A DNA stretch of 64,000 nucleotides from Lateolabrax maculatus (lineage: Eukaryota; Chordata; Actinopteri; Acropomatiformes; Lateolabracidae), in the NCBI GenBank assembly GCA_031216445.1, contig CM062197.1:26376001-26440000 (forward strand), written 5' to 3'. Under the pieces are notes generated by a model, which was not told the origin of the DNA, searched no databases, and worked only from the letters and a program-made list of their open reading frames with translations. The stretch's first letter is position 1. Every line of letters begins with the position of its first letter. A program made the position numbers and the translations under genes. Positions 25,469 to 40,018 of this stretch are shown piece after piece.

Positions 25469-28235
25469 GTGAGTGAGATAGCTAAAGTATTTACTGAGAA
25501 TAATGTATTCCTGAAATTCACTTCTACTAGGGGGTCATTGTCAACTACTAGCAAGCGAACATCATACATTTGAAAAGAATTCTCAGTGGTGACGCCTATT
25601 GAGTTTGTCCTAAAAAATGACAGGCAGACAGTTGTGTATATCCCCATACTAAAAATGCTGCAGACATTACTAAACAATGGAGAAATTTTAGATAAGGCCA
25701 TGTCATCTGAGACAAATTTGTCACAAGGATACAGATCTCACAGGGATGGTTACCGGTTTAAAGACAATTCTCTCTTGACAGAGGAAGAATTCAGGATTGC
25801 TCTTTTCTTGTACATAGATGATTTTGAGGTGGCTAAGCCCTTGGGAACCTCCAGAAAGAAACACAAGCTGCCATCTACTGGGTACTTGGAAATCTACACC
25901 CTAAATATCGCTCCTCTCTTCATTCCATTCAGCTTGCTCTACTCATCATCGCTGAAGATGATATCAGGAAGTTGACTTTAAATGAGAGACCACAGTCTAT
26001 TGAAGAATTAAAAGTGCAACTGGTAGATAAACTGTCACTGCAGTATGACTTTAAACTGCAGTATGAAGATCAAGACTTCCATAATGCCCTCTGCAATTTG
26101 ACTGAAATAACTGATTTACCTGAAAGAGCTACGCTCAAAATCATCCCTCTTGTGACTCTCCATTTAACCGCATTGTCATCACCCACCACAACATCAGACA
26201 CTGAGTGCAGCACAGCAGACACTGAGATCCTGTCGACAGGAAGAGCATCACCATCGCTAAGACAACAGTGGCCAGATTTCTTTGACATACCCAATTTCTC
26301 AGTTGATGTTGACTATAGACTCAGACAGGCAGATCTTGCCTTTATGAAGGATGGAACACGTATGACTCTACCACGAGATATGAAGCATGACATACTAGAA
26401 AAGCTTGCTGAGACGATGTACAGTTTCAAGGCTTACCCTAAAGATGATGACTTCAGCAGTGTTGCAAAAGCACTAATTAGCAAACACCCCTGCCTCACTG
26501 AGCCTGGACCACACAGATGGTATGGCTGGAAAAACAGCCTTAAATTATCGCACAAAGCTTCAAAAAGCTGGATGTGAGGATGTAGCAATCAATGGAGGCA
26601 AAAGAAGTAAAGGCAACCCAGAAGGAGAATCCTCAAGCAAGAATATCAAACGGCCAAAAAGAGGTGAAGCAAACTACCTACCTAACTTACCTGAAGGACA
26701 TGATGAAACAAGCCTTGAAAATGCCAGAAAGGTTCTCGTGGAAGAAATGAAGAAGAAACAACCCAATGGCACTCTCATCTCACAAATGATGGACCAATCA
26801 TTCCCACTACGCAGACAAGAAATTGTAGAAAAGGAACCTGCTGTACAGAACATTGTTGAACGATGGCCAGCACTCTTCACAGACAGGTAAACTATTTTTG
26901 TTCTCAACCAATAAAATAATGCCTATCAAAAAGAAATTCAAGGTGTGTGGCTAGAAATCCAAACACACTTGTTGGAATGTTAACACTTCTGCCATCTCTC
27001 CATCCCTACCCACCCCTCTCTCTACTTTTCAGGTGTTTGCTGAGTTCAACAGAATCGCAAGTAAGAATCTTGAGGGAGACTTCTTTGAGGCTCTGGACCA
27101 GTATACCCCACGTTTCATTGAACTTTTCAAAACAAGAAGGGGAACTGTTGGCCAGAAGCTCAGTGAGCTGATGCAGCACATGAGCTGGATGGTAAGTAGG
27201 TTAATTTTGCTTTTGATCTGTGTGATAGTTCATCAATCAAGTTCTAAATGAGATGATCCAGCCCAACCTATTCTATTTCCTGTCTGACTTGTGCTTGTGC
27301 CTTGCAAATTACTCTGTTAACTGGTCTTTTCTCTCTCTGTGTATCATTAGACACCAGACGTGACAGTACTTCGCTCTGTTGTCCTCAAAGGCATTCCTAT
27401 TTTACTTGGTGACGACTCCAGTGAATTCTTCAAGACATGCTCTGTAAGTACTTGCACATAAGAAAAAGTTTGGTCTGCATTAAAATAGAACTATATCTGT
27501 GCTGACATAGAAGATGTAATTTTATCTGCACAATATACAATATACATTTTGTACAGTGATTGATGTATTTTGTATGGCAATTCCTCCACAGCTAATCTGA
27601 GAGGTATTTAAACAGCCAGTAAATAAAAATGAAATTTGCCACATAAACGTTGTACACATTAATTAATTGTAAATCTAAGGAGCAGGAGTCCAGGCTGAAA
27701 AGTCAGTGTCACTGTTTAAGAATATATGGACCTTGTGGACCATAGCTTTAGTTTAATCATACCACATTTATTTTGTTGGTTATATTGTAACAATCCAGTA
27801 TGAACACATATTTAAAACCATATTCCCTAGCAAATGCTTTCAACATTAAAAATGAATGTTTAGAAGAGCATAAATTGCCATGCTGAAGAATGTGTGTGTG
27901 TGTCTTTGTAGGGTACAGCGAGAGACGAGGCCCTAGAATGCACTGTCGGTGTGCTGACAGTTGTCAGTGAAGATAATCCTCATGAGGGTCCAAGTTCAGT
28001 AGACCTCCAGCCCATCTCCACTGCCATCATTCTGGAGGGAGGTATCATCATGGATCATATAAAAAAACTTGCCTCAGGCAGTTTGTCTGTTATTTGGGCT
28101 TACATATGCTTTGCATTTGGATTACCCAAAATGCATGGCAAATACACTCAACTTCATTCAGACTGTGATGCTTGGACTGGGAAAGAAAACCTCCCACCAA
28201 AACTGTTAACTTTGAAGAACAGTCTACTGGGTTAG
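25469..28235 (+). pseudogene. ORF1 tail fused to PB1/SAMD3-like ORF2, unit 5
   Basis: Open stretches 25586-25975, 25972-26577 and 26522-26890. Exons 27033-27191, 27351-27443 and 27912-28235 (GKEN allele). Confidence 0.85.
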
Positions 28236-29587
28236 ACCAGTAAAGAGCCATCAGCTGTCAGATAGCACTTTGTAAATTATGCAGCAGTTAATGTTCTCCT
28301 GTTATCAGAGAAAGTTTTATGCTTTCATGCAACTGAGCTGGCTTGTTTATGATCTCAAAAAAAAAAAAAAATTCTATTAAAGTGTACCATGTTATGCTAG
28401 TATGCTAATGGTGGAAATAGCGCCACCTTGTGTTGCAAAGAGTTGTTAGATAATGTTGTCAGAAAGGAACCTAGCAAGGTTGACCTGTTTACATTTGTGT
28501 TTTGGGAAAACTTTTAATTATAGTAGTTATAATGTAGTACAAATACAAAACCCAAGGAGTGATGTTTTTCTGTGTTGGTTTAAACCTTGGACTGATGCTC
28601 GCTTTGGGACACAAAAGCATTTGTTGTACTTTCAGTTTTGATCAGAAATGCAATGATTTTGCATGCACTGAAGTCCTGTAATTATCAGGTGTTTACCTGT
28701 TTAATATTGTGAGACTGTTACATGCATAGAATTAGCTCACAAAAATGTGGTTTTATTTTTGCCATGTCCATGTCATGTTCTACAGTCAAATCAAACCACA
28801 AGTTTGTTGTTTAGCTGCTGTTTTGTACTTGAATGTACAAGAAAGTGATACTTGGGAACAGAACACTTGAGGCTGAATAATAGATTTAATGCATATTGTT
28901 ATTACAATAGCCTAACAGACATAGATCACACTATGAGCAATTTTGCAACTAGCTTTAAAATACATTAAATATGACAAGAGGATAGAGAACAGTAATTTTA
29001 TTGTTTATTGTAAGGTTATTACATGAGTGATAAAACACACATTTTATATTGGAGAATTGGAATCAAAAGTAACAATATCGAACATTTATTGTTCAGTCTA
29101 GATCTGTCAGTGATGCAATTATTTTTTTAATAAATGTTGTAATGCAGCTGAACAAACCCAGTGAGTGTTCTTTTAAAGTATATGTTTGTGGTGTTTTTCC
29201 CTTTATTAGGTAATAACAGCTAAAATAGATAAGAAATGGGAGAAGGACAAGGACCCATTCAAGGAAATTGGTTTGTTTAATTTAACTGAACTGAAATGAA
29301 CTGAAAAAAAATGAGTGAGTAGTAAGTAGTAGGTATCATAATTCTAAGTGGGGTTAAATTTGTATCAAGCAGTCCACACAAAATGAAAAAATTAAGTTAA
29401 CACTAAGCATGGCTATTAAGTTACATGAACTTTTTTTTTTTTTTTTTAGTTGTACTACTTGATTTGGTACTGCACACTTAAAATAAACAAGCTTTTCTAA
29501 CTCACTATTCTTAAGATTACTTTGCTTAATTTGCAACGAGTTTGCATACTTTTTTTAAGTAAGGTCAACTAATTAGATTTTACAGTG

Positions 29588-30148
29588 AGTATACGTACAC
29601 ACGTCTCCCGCAGAGCTATGTTGAAAGTCCCTCAATATTCAGTCGAGTATTGGCTAATGACCTGCAACACCTAGACGTGTCCAGTACAGTACTACAATAT
29701 GTAGATGATCTCTTGATATGTAGCACCTCCAAAGCTCAATGTGCACAAGACTCAGTCTCAGCCCTGATGGCTTTAGAAAAGGGGGCTCACAAGGTGAGTA
29801 AAAATAAATTACAGTTTTGCCAGACACAGGTTGAATACTTAGGTAGACAACTCTGTGGCACTAAATGAGCTATAGTGCCCTCACAAATTGAGGCAGTATC
29901 GAAAGCTCCCAAACCACAAACGGTGAGACACATGTCGTCATTTCTGCCATCTCAGCTTTACTAGAAGCCATACACCATCCAAAAGTGTTAGCCATCATTA
30001 AATGCGTAGCTCATCAAAAAACGAATTCCCTGATAGCTAAAGGCAACAACTTAGCAGATGAAGCCGCAAAACGCATAGCTACACCCACCTGTATAGGACC
30101 ACTGCTAGTAGCTGGAGATTGTGAACCACTGACAAACTTATATATATA

Positions 30149-30185
<37 letters not shown>

Positions 30186-30468
30186 CTATATATATGTGCT
30201 GCTATGTAATAGCAGCACAACATCAGGCAAGTCCATATGCACATTCTGTATGGGCAAAAAGGGGGGCAAGTATAATCACTGAAGAAGGTCCATCACATGG
30301 GCTATGGCGAAGTGCACATGGACATATTGTCCTCCCAACATCTTTGGTACAGGTTGCTACACGTAGTGCGCATGGTCAGGACCATTGCACAAGTGGGGAG
30401 GTGTTGAGACGCCTTCAAGCAGTCTGGTGGTCACCATTTTTCCGACCTGCGTTTGTAGCTGAGACAAT
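29588..30468 (+). pseudogene. pol: ERV pol remnant, unit 6
   Basis: YVDD at 29698-29709, TGA at 29866-29868, RNase H C-terminus from 29985, TA tract 30139-30182, junction at 30468. Confidence 0.85.
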
Positions 30469-30588
30469 TTTGCAAGGAAGGTTTTTTTCTGTTGCTCTGG
30501 TATTTCAAGTCTGATACTGCATGTTAGTGTGCTTGTTTTTTGTTTCTATTTTGCCGGGCTTGATGCTAAAATGATCTTTTCTTTTCAG

Positions 30589-31347
30589 ATTTTTCAAGAA
30601 GACAAAAAACTTCCTATGCAGTGGTCGTGTAAGTACTGCACATTTTGTGCTGAAAAGAGGTGCTTCTTACTTAAGCATTACCGCTTAAAACACGGGTGCC
30701 ACACTCGAATATCACCACTACCGTGCCTTTATAAGGAGTGCCTGTGCACATTTAAATCTTTCAATGCACTCAAAGTCCACTTATCAACATGGCACACTCA
30801 AAAGGACCTGGGGAACGTGGGTGAAACTGCTTTCCATTGTCAGCTGTGTGACTTTGTGGAGCCTTGCACTGGAGCTGACTTTTTTACCCATTTACGAAGA
30901 CATTTGAAGCTGAAGCAAAAGGTTTCCTGTCCATATCAAGGCTGTAGCTTTCAGAGCAATGTTTATTCAACCTTTAATGCACATAAAAGCAAAGAACATC
31001 AAGACCACAATAAGATGGCATTCAAACCTGAAATTGTGTCACATAATGTACTTGAGGTACCTCCACCTAATATAAATATTCAACCTGAGGATAGTGCCCC
31101 TGAAACTGATCAGGTTGAGTTTGAGGTTACTGAGCTCAATGAAGATGTGGGAGACTTGGAGAGTCAGTTGGAACATAATGTAGCTGCTGTTTTTCTGAAA
31201 ATGTCATCGATTCTTAACATCTCTGAAAATGCCCTGCAAGAAGTTATAGAGCAGATCAACCAAATTTATGTGCTTTCACAGCCATTGTTACATACCTCGG
31301 TTGGAAAAATACTAAATCAACATTGTGGAGATGTTGAGGACTCTTAA
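30589..31347 (+). pseudogene. Four-C2H2-finger ORF1 remnant, unit 6 (continuous 243 codons)
   Basis: ATG at 30616, TAA at 31345-31347, QWS allele. The apparent upstream extension to 30529 reads through the intron and acceptor and is not coding evidence. Confidence 0.8.
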
Positions 31348-34114
31348 GTGAGTGAGATAGCTAAAGTATTTACTGAGAATAATGTATTCCTGAAATTCAC
31401 TTCTACTAGGGGGTCATTGTCAACCACTAGCAAGCGAACATCATACATTTGAAAAGAATTCTCAGTGGTGACGCCTATTGAGTTTGTCCTAAAAAATGAC
31501 AGGCAGACAGTTGTGTATATCCCCATACTAAAAATGCTGCAGACATTACTAAACAATGGAGAAATTTTAGATAAGGCCATGTCATCTGAGACAAATTTGT
31601 CACAAGGATACAGATCTCACAGGGATGGTTACCGGTTTAAAGACAATTCTCTCTTGACAGAGGAAGAATTCAGGATTGCTCTTTTCTTGTACATAGATGA
31701 TTTTGAGGTGGCTAAGCCCTTGGGAACCTCCAGAAAGAAACACAAGCTGCCATCTACTGGGTACTTGGAAATCTACACCCTAAATATCGCTCCTCTCTTC
31801 ATTCCATTCAGCTTGCTCTACTCATCATCGCTGAAGATGATATCAGGAAGTTGACTTTAAATGAGAGACCACAGTCTATTGAAGAATTAAAAGTGCAACT
31901 GGTAGATAAACTGTCACTGCAGTATGACTTTAAACTGCAGTATGAAGATCAAGACTTCCATAATGCCCTCTGCAATTTGACTGAAATAACTGATTTACCT
32001 GAAAGAGCTACGCTCAAAATCATCCCTCTTGTGACTCTCCATTTAACCGCATTGTCATCACCCACCACAACATCAGACACTGAGTGCAGCACAGCAGACA
32101 CTGAGATCCTGTCGACAGGAAGAGCATCACCATCGCTAAGACAACAGTGGCCAGATTTCTTTGACATACCCAATTTCTCAGTTGATGTTGACTATAGACT
32201 CAGACAGGCAGATCTTGCCTTTATGAAGGATGGAACACGTATGACTCTACCACGAGATATGAAGCATGACATACTAGAAAAGCTTGCTGAGACGATGTAC
32301 AGTTTCAAGGCTTACCCTAAAGATGATGACTTCAGCAGTGTTGCAAAAGCACTAATTAGCAAACACCCCTGCCTCACTGAGCCTGGACCACACAGATGGT
32401 ATGGCTGGAAAAACAGCCTTAAATTATCGCACAAAGCTTCAAAAAGCTGGATGTGAGGATGTAGCAATCAATGGAGGCAAAAGAAGTAAAGGCAACCCAG
32501 AAGGAGAATCCTCAAGCAAGAATATCAAACGGCCAAAAAGAGGTGAAGCAAACTACCTACCTAACTTACCTGAAGGACATGATGAAACAAGCCTTGAAAA
32601 TGCCAGAAAGGTTCTCGTGGAAGAAATGAAGAAGAAACAACCCAATGGCACTCTCATCTCACAAATGATGGACCAATCATTCCCACTACGCAGACAAGAA
32701 ATTGTAGAAAAGGAACCTGCTGTACAGAACATTGTTGAACGATGGCCAGCACTCTTCACAGACAGGTAAACTATTTTTGTTCTCAACCAATAAAATAATG
32801 CCTATCAAAAAGAAATTCAAGGTGTGTGGCTAGAAATCCAAACACACTTGTTGGAATGTTAACACTTCTGCCATCTCTCCATCCCTACCCACCCCTCTCT
32901 CTACTTTTCAGGTGTTTGCTGAGTTCAACAGAATCGCAAGTAAGAATCTTGAGGGAGACTTCTTTGAGGCTCTGGACCAGTATACCCCACGTTTCATTGA
33001 ACTTTTCAAAACAAGAAGGGGAACTGTTGGCCAGAAGCTCAGTGAGCTGATGCAGCACATGAGCTGGATGGTAAGTAGGTTAATTTTGCTTTTGATCTGT
33101 GTGATAGTTCATCAATCAAGTTCTAAATGAGATGATCCAGCCCAACCTATTCTATTTCCTGTCTGACTTGTGCTTGTGCCTTGCAAATTACTCTGTTAAC
33201 TGGTCTTTTCTCTCTCTGTGTATCATTAGACACCAGACGTGACAGTACTTCGCTCTGTTGTCCTCAAAGGCATTCCTATTTTACTTGGTGACGACTCCAG
33301 TGAATTCTTCAAGACATGCTCTGTAAGTACTTGCACATAAGAAAAAGTTTGGTCTGCATTAAAATAGAACTATATCTGTGCTGACATAGAAGATGTAATT
33401 TTATCTGCACAATATACAATATACATTTTGTACAGTGATTGATGTATTTTGTATGGCAATTCCTCCACAGCTAATCTGAGAGGTATTTAAACAGCCAGTA
33501 AATAAAAATGAAATTTGCCACATAAACGTTGTACACATTAATTAATTGTAAATCTAAGGAGCAGGAGTCCAGGCTGAAAAGTCAGTGTCACTGTTTAAGA
33601 ATATATGGACCTTGTGGACCATAGCTTTAGTTTAATCATACCACATTTATTTTGTTGGTTATATTGTAACAATCCAGTGTGAACACATATTTAAAACCAT
33701 ATTCCCTAGCAAATGCTTTCAACATTAAAAATGAATGTTTAGAAGAGCATAAATTGCCATGCTGAAGAATGTGTGTGTGTGTCTTTGTAGGGTACAGCGA
33801 GAGACGAGGCCCTAGAATGCACTGTCGGTGTGCTGACAGTTGTCAGTGAAGATAATCCTCATGAGGGTCCAAGTTCAGTAGACCTCCAGCCCATCTCCAC
33901 TGCCATCATTCTGGAGGGAGGTATCATCATGGATCATATAAAAAAACTTGCCTCAGGCAGTTTGTCTGTTATTTGGGCTTACATATGCTTTGCATTTGGA
34001 TTACCCAAAATGCATGGCAAATACACTCAACTTCATTCAGACTGTGATGCTTGGACTGGGAAAGAAAACCTCCCACCAAAACTGTTAACTTTGAAGAACA
34101 GTCTACTGGGTTAG
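31348..34114 (+). pseudogene. ORF1 tail fused to PB1/SAMD3-like ORF2, unit 6
   Basis: Open stretches 31465-31854, 31851-32456 and 32401-32769. Exons 32912-33070, 33230-33322 and 33791-34114 (GKEN allele). Confidence 0.85.
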
Positions 34115-35463
34115 ACCAGTAAAGAGCCATCAGCTGTCAGATAGCACTTTGTAAATTATGCAGCAGTTAATGTTCTCCTGTTATCAGAGAAAGTTTTATG
34201 CTTTCATGCAACTGAGCTGGCTTGTTTATGATCTCAAAAAAAAAAAATTCTATTAAAGTGTACCATGTTATGCTAGTATGCTAATGGTGGAAATAGCGCC
34301 ACCTTGTGTTGCAAAGAGTTGTTAGATAATGTTGTCAGAAAGGAACCTAGCAAGGTTGACCTGTTTACATTTGTGTTTTGGGAAAACTTTTAATTATAGT
34401 AGTTATAATGTAGTACAAATACAAAACCCAAGGAGTGATGTTTTTCTGTGTTGGTTTAAACCTTGGACTGATGCTCGCTTTGGGACACAAAAGCATTTGT
34501 TGTACTTTCAGTTTTGATCAGAAATGCAATGATTTTGCATGCACTGAAGTCCTGTAATTATCAGGTGTTTACCTGTTTAATATTGTGAGACTGTTACATG
34601 CATAGAATTAGCTCACAAAAATGTGGTTTTATTTTTGCCATGTCCATGTCATGTTCTACAGTCAAATCAAACCACAAGTTTGTTGTTTAGCTGCTGTTTT
34701 GTACTTGAATGTACAAGAAAGTGATACTTGGGAACAGAACACTTGAGGCTGAATAATAGATTTAATGCATATTGTTATTACAATAGCCTAACAGACATAG
34801 ATCACACTATGAGCAATTTTGCAACTAGCTTTAAAATACATTAAATATGACAAGAGGATAGAGAACAGTCATTTTATTGTTTATTGTAAGGTTATTACAT
34901 GAGTGATAAAACACACATTTTATATTGGAGAATTGGAATCAAAAGTAACAATATCGAACATTTATTGTTCAGTCTAGATCTGTCAGTGATGCAATTATTT
35001 TTTTAATAAATGTTGTAATGCAGCTGAACAAACCCAGTGAGTGTTCTTTTAAAGTATATGTTTGTGGTGTTTTTCCCTTTATTAGGTAATAACAGCTAAA
35101 ATAGATAAGAAATGGGAGAAGGACAAGGACCCATTCAAGGAAATTGGTTTGTTTAATTTAACTGAACTGAAATGAACTGAAAAAAAATGAGTGAGTAGTA
35201 AGTAGTAGGTATCATAATTCTAAGTGGGGTTAAATTTGTATCAAGCAGTCCACACAAAATGAAAAAATTAAGTTAACACTAAGCATGGCTATTAAGTTAC
35301 ATGAACTTTTTTTTTTTTTTTTTAGTTGTACTACTTGATTTGGTACTGCACACTTAAAATAAACAAGCTTTTCTAACTCACTATTCTTAAGATTACTTTG
35401 CTTAATTTGCAACGAGTTTGCATACTTTTTTTAAGTAAGGTCAACTAATTAGATTTTACAGTG

Positions 35464-36017
35464 AGTATACGTACACACGTCTCCCGCAGAGCTATGTTGA
35501 AAGTCCCTCAATATTCAGTCGAGTATTGGCTAATGACCTGCAACACCTAGACGTGTCCAGTACAGTACTACAATATGTAGATGATCTCTTGATATGTAGC
35601 ACCTCCAAAGCTCAATGTGCACAAGACTCAGTCTCAGCCCTGATGGCTTTAGAAAAGGGGGCTCACAAGGTGAGTAAAAATAAATTACAGTTTTGCCAGA
35701 CACAGGTTGAATACTTAGGTAGACAACTCTGTGGCACTAAATGAGCTATAGTGCCCTCACAAATTGAGGCAGTATCGAAAGCTCCCAAACCACAAACGGT
35801 GAGACACATGTCGTCATTTCTGCCATCTCAGCTTTACTAGAAGCCATACACCATCCAAAAGTGTTAGCCATCATTAAATGCGTAGCTCATCAAAAAACGA
35901 ATTCCCTGATAGCTAAAGGCAACAACTTAGCAGATGAAGCCGCAAAACGCATAGCTACACCCACCTGTATAGGACCACTGCTAGTAGCTGGAGATTGTGA
36001 ACCACTGACAAACTTAT

Positions 36018-36088
<71 letters not shown>

Positions 36089-36371
36089 CTATATATATGT
36101 GCTGCTATGTAATAGCAGCACAACATCAGGCAAGTCCATATGCACATTCTGTATGGGCAAAAAGGGGGGCAAGTATAATCACTGAAGAAGGTCCATCACA
36201 TGGGCTATGGCGAAGTGCACATGGACATATTGTCCTCCCAACATCTTTGGTACAGGTTGCTACACGTAGTGCGCATGGTCAGGACCATTGCACAAGTGGG
36301 GAGGTGTTGAGACGCCTTCAAGCAGTCTGGTGGTCACCATTTTTCCGACCTGCGTTTGTAGCTGAGACAAT
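35464..36371 (+). pseudogene. pol: ERV pol remnant, unit 7, with expanded TA tract
   Basis: YVDD at 35574-35585, TGA at 35742-35744, RNase H C-terminus from 35861. The dinucleotide tract at 36014-36085 is 72 bp and is interrupted by TG steps (TATGTATATG), unlike units 1-6. Junction at 36371. Confidence 0.85.
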
Positions 36372-36491
36372 TTTGCAAGGAAGGTTTTTTTCTGTTGCTC
36401 TGGTATTTCAAGTCTGATACTGCATGTTAGTCTTTTTGTTTTTTGTTTCTATTTTGCCGGGCTTGATGCTAAAATGATCTTTTCTTTTCAG

Positions 36492-37250
36492 ATTTTTCAA
36501 GAAGACAAAAAACTTCCTATGCAGTGGTTGTGTAAGTACTGCACATTTTGTGCTGAAAAGAGGTGCTTCTTACTTAAGCATTACCGCTTAAAACACGGGT
36601 GCCACACTCGAATATCACCACTACCGTGCCTTTATAAGGAGTGCCTGTGCACATTTAAATCTTTCAATGCACTCAAAGTCCACTTATCAACATGGCACAC
36701 TCAAAAGGACCTGGGGAACGTGGGTGAAACTGCTTTCCATTGTCAGCTGTGTGACTTTGTGGAGCCTTGCACTGGAGCTGACTTTTTTACCCATTTACGA
36801 AGACATTTGAAGCTGAAGCAAAAGGTTTCCTGTCCATATCAAGGCTGTAGCTTTCAGAGCAATGTTTATTCAACCTTTAATGCACATAAAAGCAAAGAAC
36901 ATCAAGACCACAATAAGATGGCATTCAAACCTGAAATTGTGTCACATAATGTACTTGAGGTACCTCCACCTAATATAAATATTCAACCTGAGGATAGTGC
37001 CCCTGAAACTGATCAGGTTGAGTTTGAGGTTACTGAGCTCAATGAAGATGTGGGAGACTTGGAGAGTCAGTTGGAACATAATGTAGCTGCTGTTTTTCTG
37101 AAAATGTCATCGATTCTTAACATCTCTGAAAATGCCCTGCAAGAAGTTATAGAGCAGATCAACCAAATTTATGTGCTTTCACAGCCATTGTTACATACCT
37201 CGGTTGGAAAAATACTAAATCAACATTGTGGAGATGTTGAGGACTCTTAA
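36492..37250 (+). pseudogene. Four-C2H2-finger ORF1 remnant, unit 7 (continuous 243 codons)
   Basis: ATG at 36519, TAA at 37248-37250, finger 2 intact with the QWL allele. Confidence 0.8.
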
Positions 37251-40018
37251 GTGAGTGAGATAGCTAAAGTATTTACTGAGAATAATGTATTCCTGAAATT
37301 CACTTCTACTAGGGGGTCATTGTCAACCACTAGCAAGCGAACATCATACATTTGAAAAGAATTCTCAGTGGTGACGCCTATTGAGTTTGTCCTAAAAAAT
37401 GACAGGCAGACAGTTGTGTATATCCCCATACTAAAAATGCTGCAGACATTACTAAACAATGGAGAAATTTTAGATAAGGCCATGTCATCTGAGACAAATT
37501 TGTCACAAGGATACAGATCTCACAGGGATGGTTACCGGTTTAAAGACAATTCTCTCTTGACAGAGGAAGAATTCAGGATTGCTCTTTTCTTGTACATAGA
37601 TGATTTTGAGGTGGCTAAGCCCTTGGGAACCTCCAGAAAGAAACACAAGCTGCCATCTACTGGGTACTTGGAAATCTACACCCTAAATCTCGCTCCTCTC
37701 TTCATTCCATTCAGCTTGCTCTACTCATCATCGCTGAAGATGATATCAGGAAGTTGACTTTAAATGAGAGACCACAGTCTATTGAAGAATTAAAAGTGCA
37801 ACTGGTAGATAAACTGTCACTGCAGTATGACTTTAAACTGCAGTATGAAGATCAAGACTTCCATAATGCCCTCTGCAATTTGACTGAAATAACTGATTTA
37901 CCTGAAAGAGCTACGCTCAAAATCATCCCTCTTGTGACTCTCCATTTAACCGCATTGTCATCACCCACCACAACATCAGACACTGAGTGCAGCACAGCAG
38001 ACACTGAGATCCTGTCGACAGGAAGAGCATCACCATCGCTAAGACAACAGTGGCCAGATTTCTTTGACATACCCAATTTCTCAGTTGATGTTGACTATAG
38101 ACTCAGACAGGCAGATCTTGCCTTTATGAAGGATGGAACACGTATGACTCTACCACGAGATATGAAGCATGACATACTAGAAAAGCTTGCTGAGACGATG
38201 TACAGTTTCAAGGCTTACCCTAAAGATGATGACTTCAGCAGTGTTGCAAAAGCACTAATTAGCAAACACCCCTGCCTCACTGAGCCTGGACCACACAGAT
38301 GGTATGGCTGGAAAAACAGCCTTAAATTATCGCACAAAGCTTCAAAAAGCTGGATGTGAGGATGTAGCAATCAATGGAGGCAAAAGAAGTAAAGGCAACC
38401 CAGAAGGAGAATCCTCAAGCAAGAATATCAAACGGCCAAAAAGAGGTGAAGCAAACTACCTACCTAACTTACCTGAAGGACATGATGAAACAAGCCTTGA
38501 AAATGCCAGAAAGGTTCTCGTGGAAGAAATGAAGAAGAAACAACCCAATGGCACTCTCATCTCACAAATGATGGACCAATCATTCCCACTACGCAGACAA
38601 GAAATTGTAGAAAAGGAACCTGCTGTACAGAACATTGTTGAACGATGGCCAGCACTCTTCACAGACAGGTAAACTATTTTTGTTCTCAACCAATAAAATA
38701 ATGCCTATCAAAAAGAAATTCAAGGTGTGTGGCTAGAAATCCAAACACACTTGTTGGAATGTTAACACTTCTGCCATCTCTCCATCCCTACCCACCCCTC
38801 TCTCTACTTTTCAGGTGTTTGCTGAGTTCAACAGAATCGCAAGTAAGAATCTTGAGGGAGACTTCTTTGAGGCTCTGGACCAGTATACCCCACGTTTCAT
38901 TGAACTTTTCAAAACAAGAAGGGGAACTGTTGGCCAGAAGCTCAGTGAAGCTGATGCAGCACATGAGCTGGATGGTAAGTAGGTTAATTTTGCTTTTGAT
39001 CTGTGTGATAGTTCATCAATCAAGTTCTAAATGAGATGATCCAGCCCAACCTATTCTATTTCCTGTCTGACTTGTGCTTGTGCCTTGCAAATTACTCTGT
39101 TAACTGGTCTTTTCTCTCTCTGTGTATCATTAGACACCAGACGTGACAGTACTTAGCTCTGTTGTCCTCAAAGGCATTCCTATTTTACTTGGTGACGACT
39201 CCAGTGAATTCTTCAAGACATGCTCTGTAAGTACTTGCACATAAGAAAAAGTTTGGTCTGCATTAAAATAGAACTATATCTGTGCTGACATAGAAGATGT
39301 AATTTTATCTGCACAATATACAATATACATTTTGTACAGTGATTGATGTATTTTGTATGGCAATTCCTCCACAGCTAATCTGAGAGGTATTTAAACAGCC
39401 AGTAAATAAAAATGAAATTTGCCACATAAACGTTGTACACATTAATTAATTGTAAATCTAAGGAGCAGGAGTCCAGGCTGAAAAGTCAGTGTCACTGTTT
39501 AAGAATATATGGACCTTGTGGACCATAGCTTTAGTTTAATCATACCACATTTATTTTGTTGGTTATATTGTAACAATCCAGTATGAACACATATTTAAAA
39601 CCATATTCCCTAGCAAATGCTTTCAACATTAAAAATGAATGTTTAGAAGAGCATAAATTGCCATGCTGAAGAATGTGTGTGTGTGTCTTTGTAGGGTACA
39701 GCGAGAGACGAGGCCCTAGAATGCACTGTCGGTGTGCTGACAGTTGTCAGTGAAGATAATCCTCATGAGGGTCCAAGTTCAGTAGACCTCCAGCCCATCT
39801 CCACTGCCATCATTCTGGAGGGAGGTATCATCATGGATCATATAAAAAAACTTGCCTCAGGCAGTTTGTCTGTTATTTGGGCTTACATATGCTTTGCATT
39901 TGGATTACCCAAAATGCATGGCAAATACACTCAACTTCATTCAGACTGTGATGCTTGGACTGGGAAAGAAAACCTCCCACCAAAACTGTTAACTTTGAAG
40001 AACAGTCTACTGGGTTAG
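37251..40018 (+). pseudogene. ORF1 tail fused to PB1/SAMD3-like ORF2, unit 7 (extra frameshift)
   Basis: Open stretches 37368-37757, 37754-38359 and 38304-38672. Exon 4 (38815-38974) has one extra A near 38948, which shifts the frame and makes this copy worse than the rest. Exon 5 39134-39226 carries an Arg-to-Ser change. Exon 6 is 39695-40018 (GKEN allele). Confidence 0.85.

Larger units (their letters stand above)
23497..29381 (+). repeat. Array unit 5 (short)
   Basis: Contains ERV piece 23703-24589, pseudogene 24710-28235 and 3' region plus element right end 28236-29587. Private: GGTCTATCAC near 24409. CCAGTATGAAC near 27797 is shared only with unit 7. GCAATTTTGCAACT near 28938 is shared with units 6, 8 and 9. 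Confidence 0.95.
29382..35257 (+). repeat. Array unit 6 (short)
   Basis: Contains ERV piece 29588-30468, pseudogene 30589-34114 and 3' region plus element right end 34115-35463. Private: GTGTGCTTG near 30528 in the truncated intron, GAACAGTCATTTT near 34865, and the shortest A-run in the 3' region (near 34236). Confidence 0.95.
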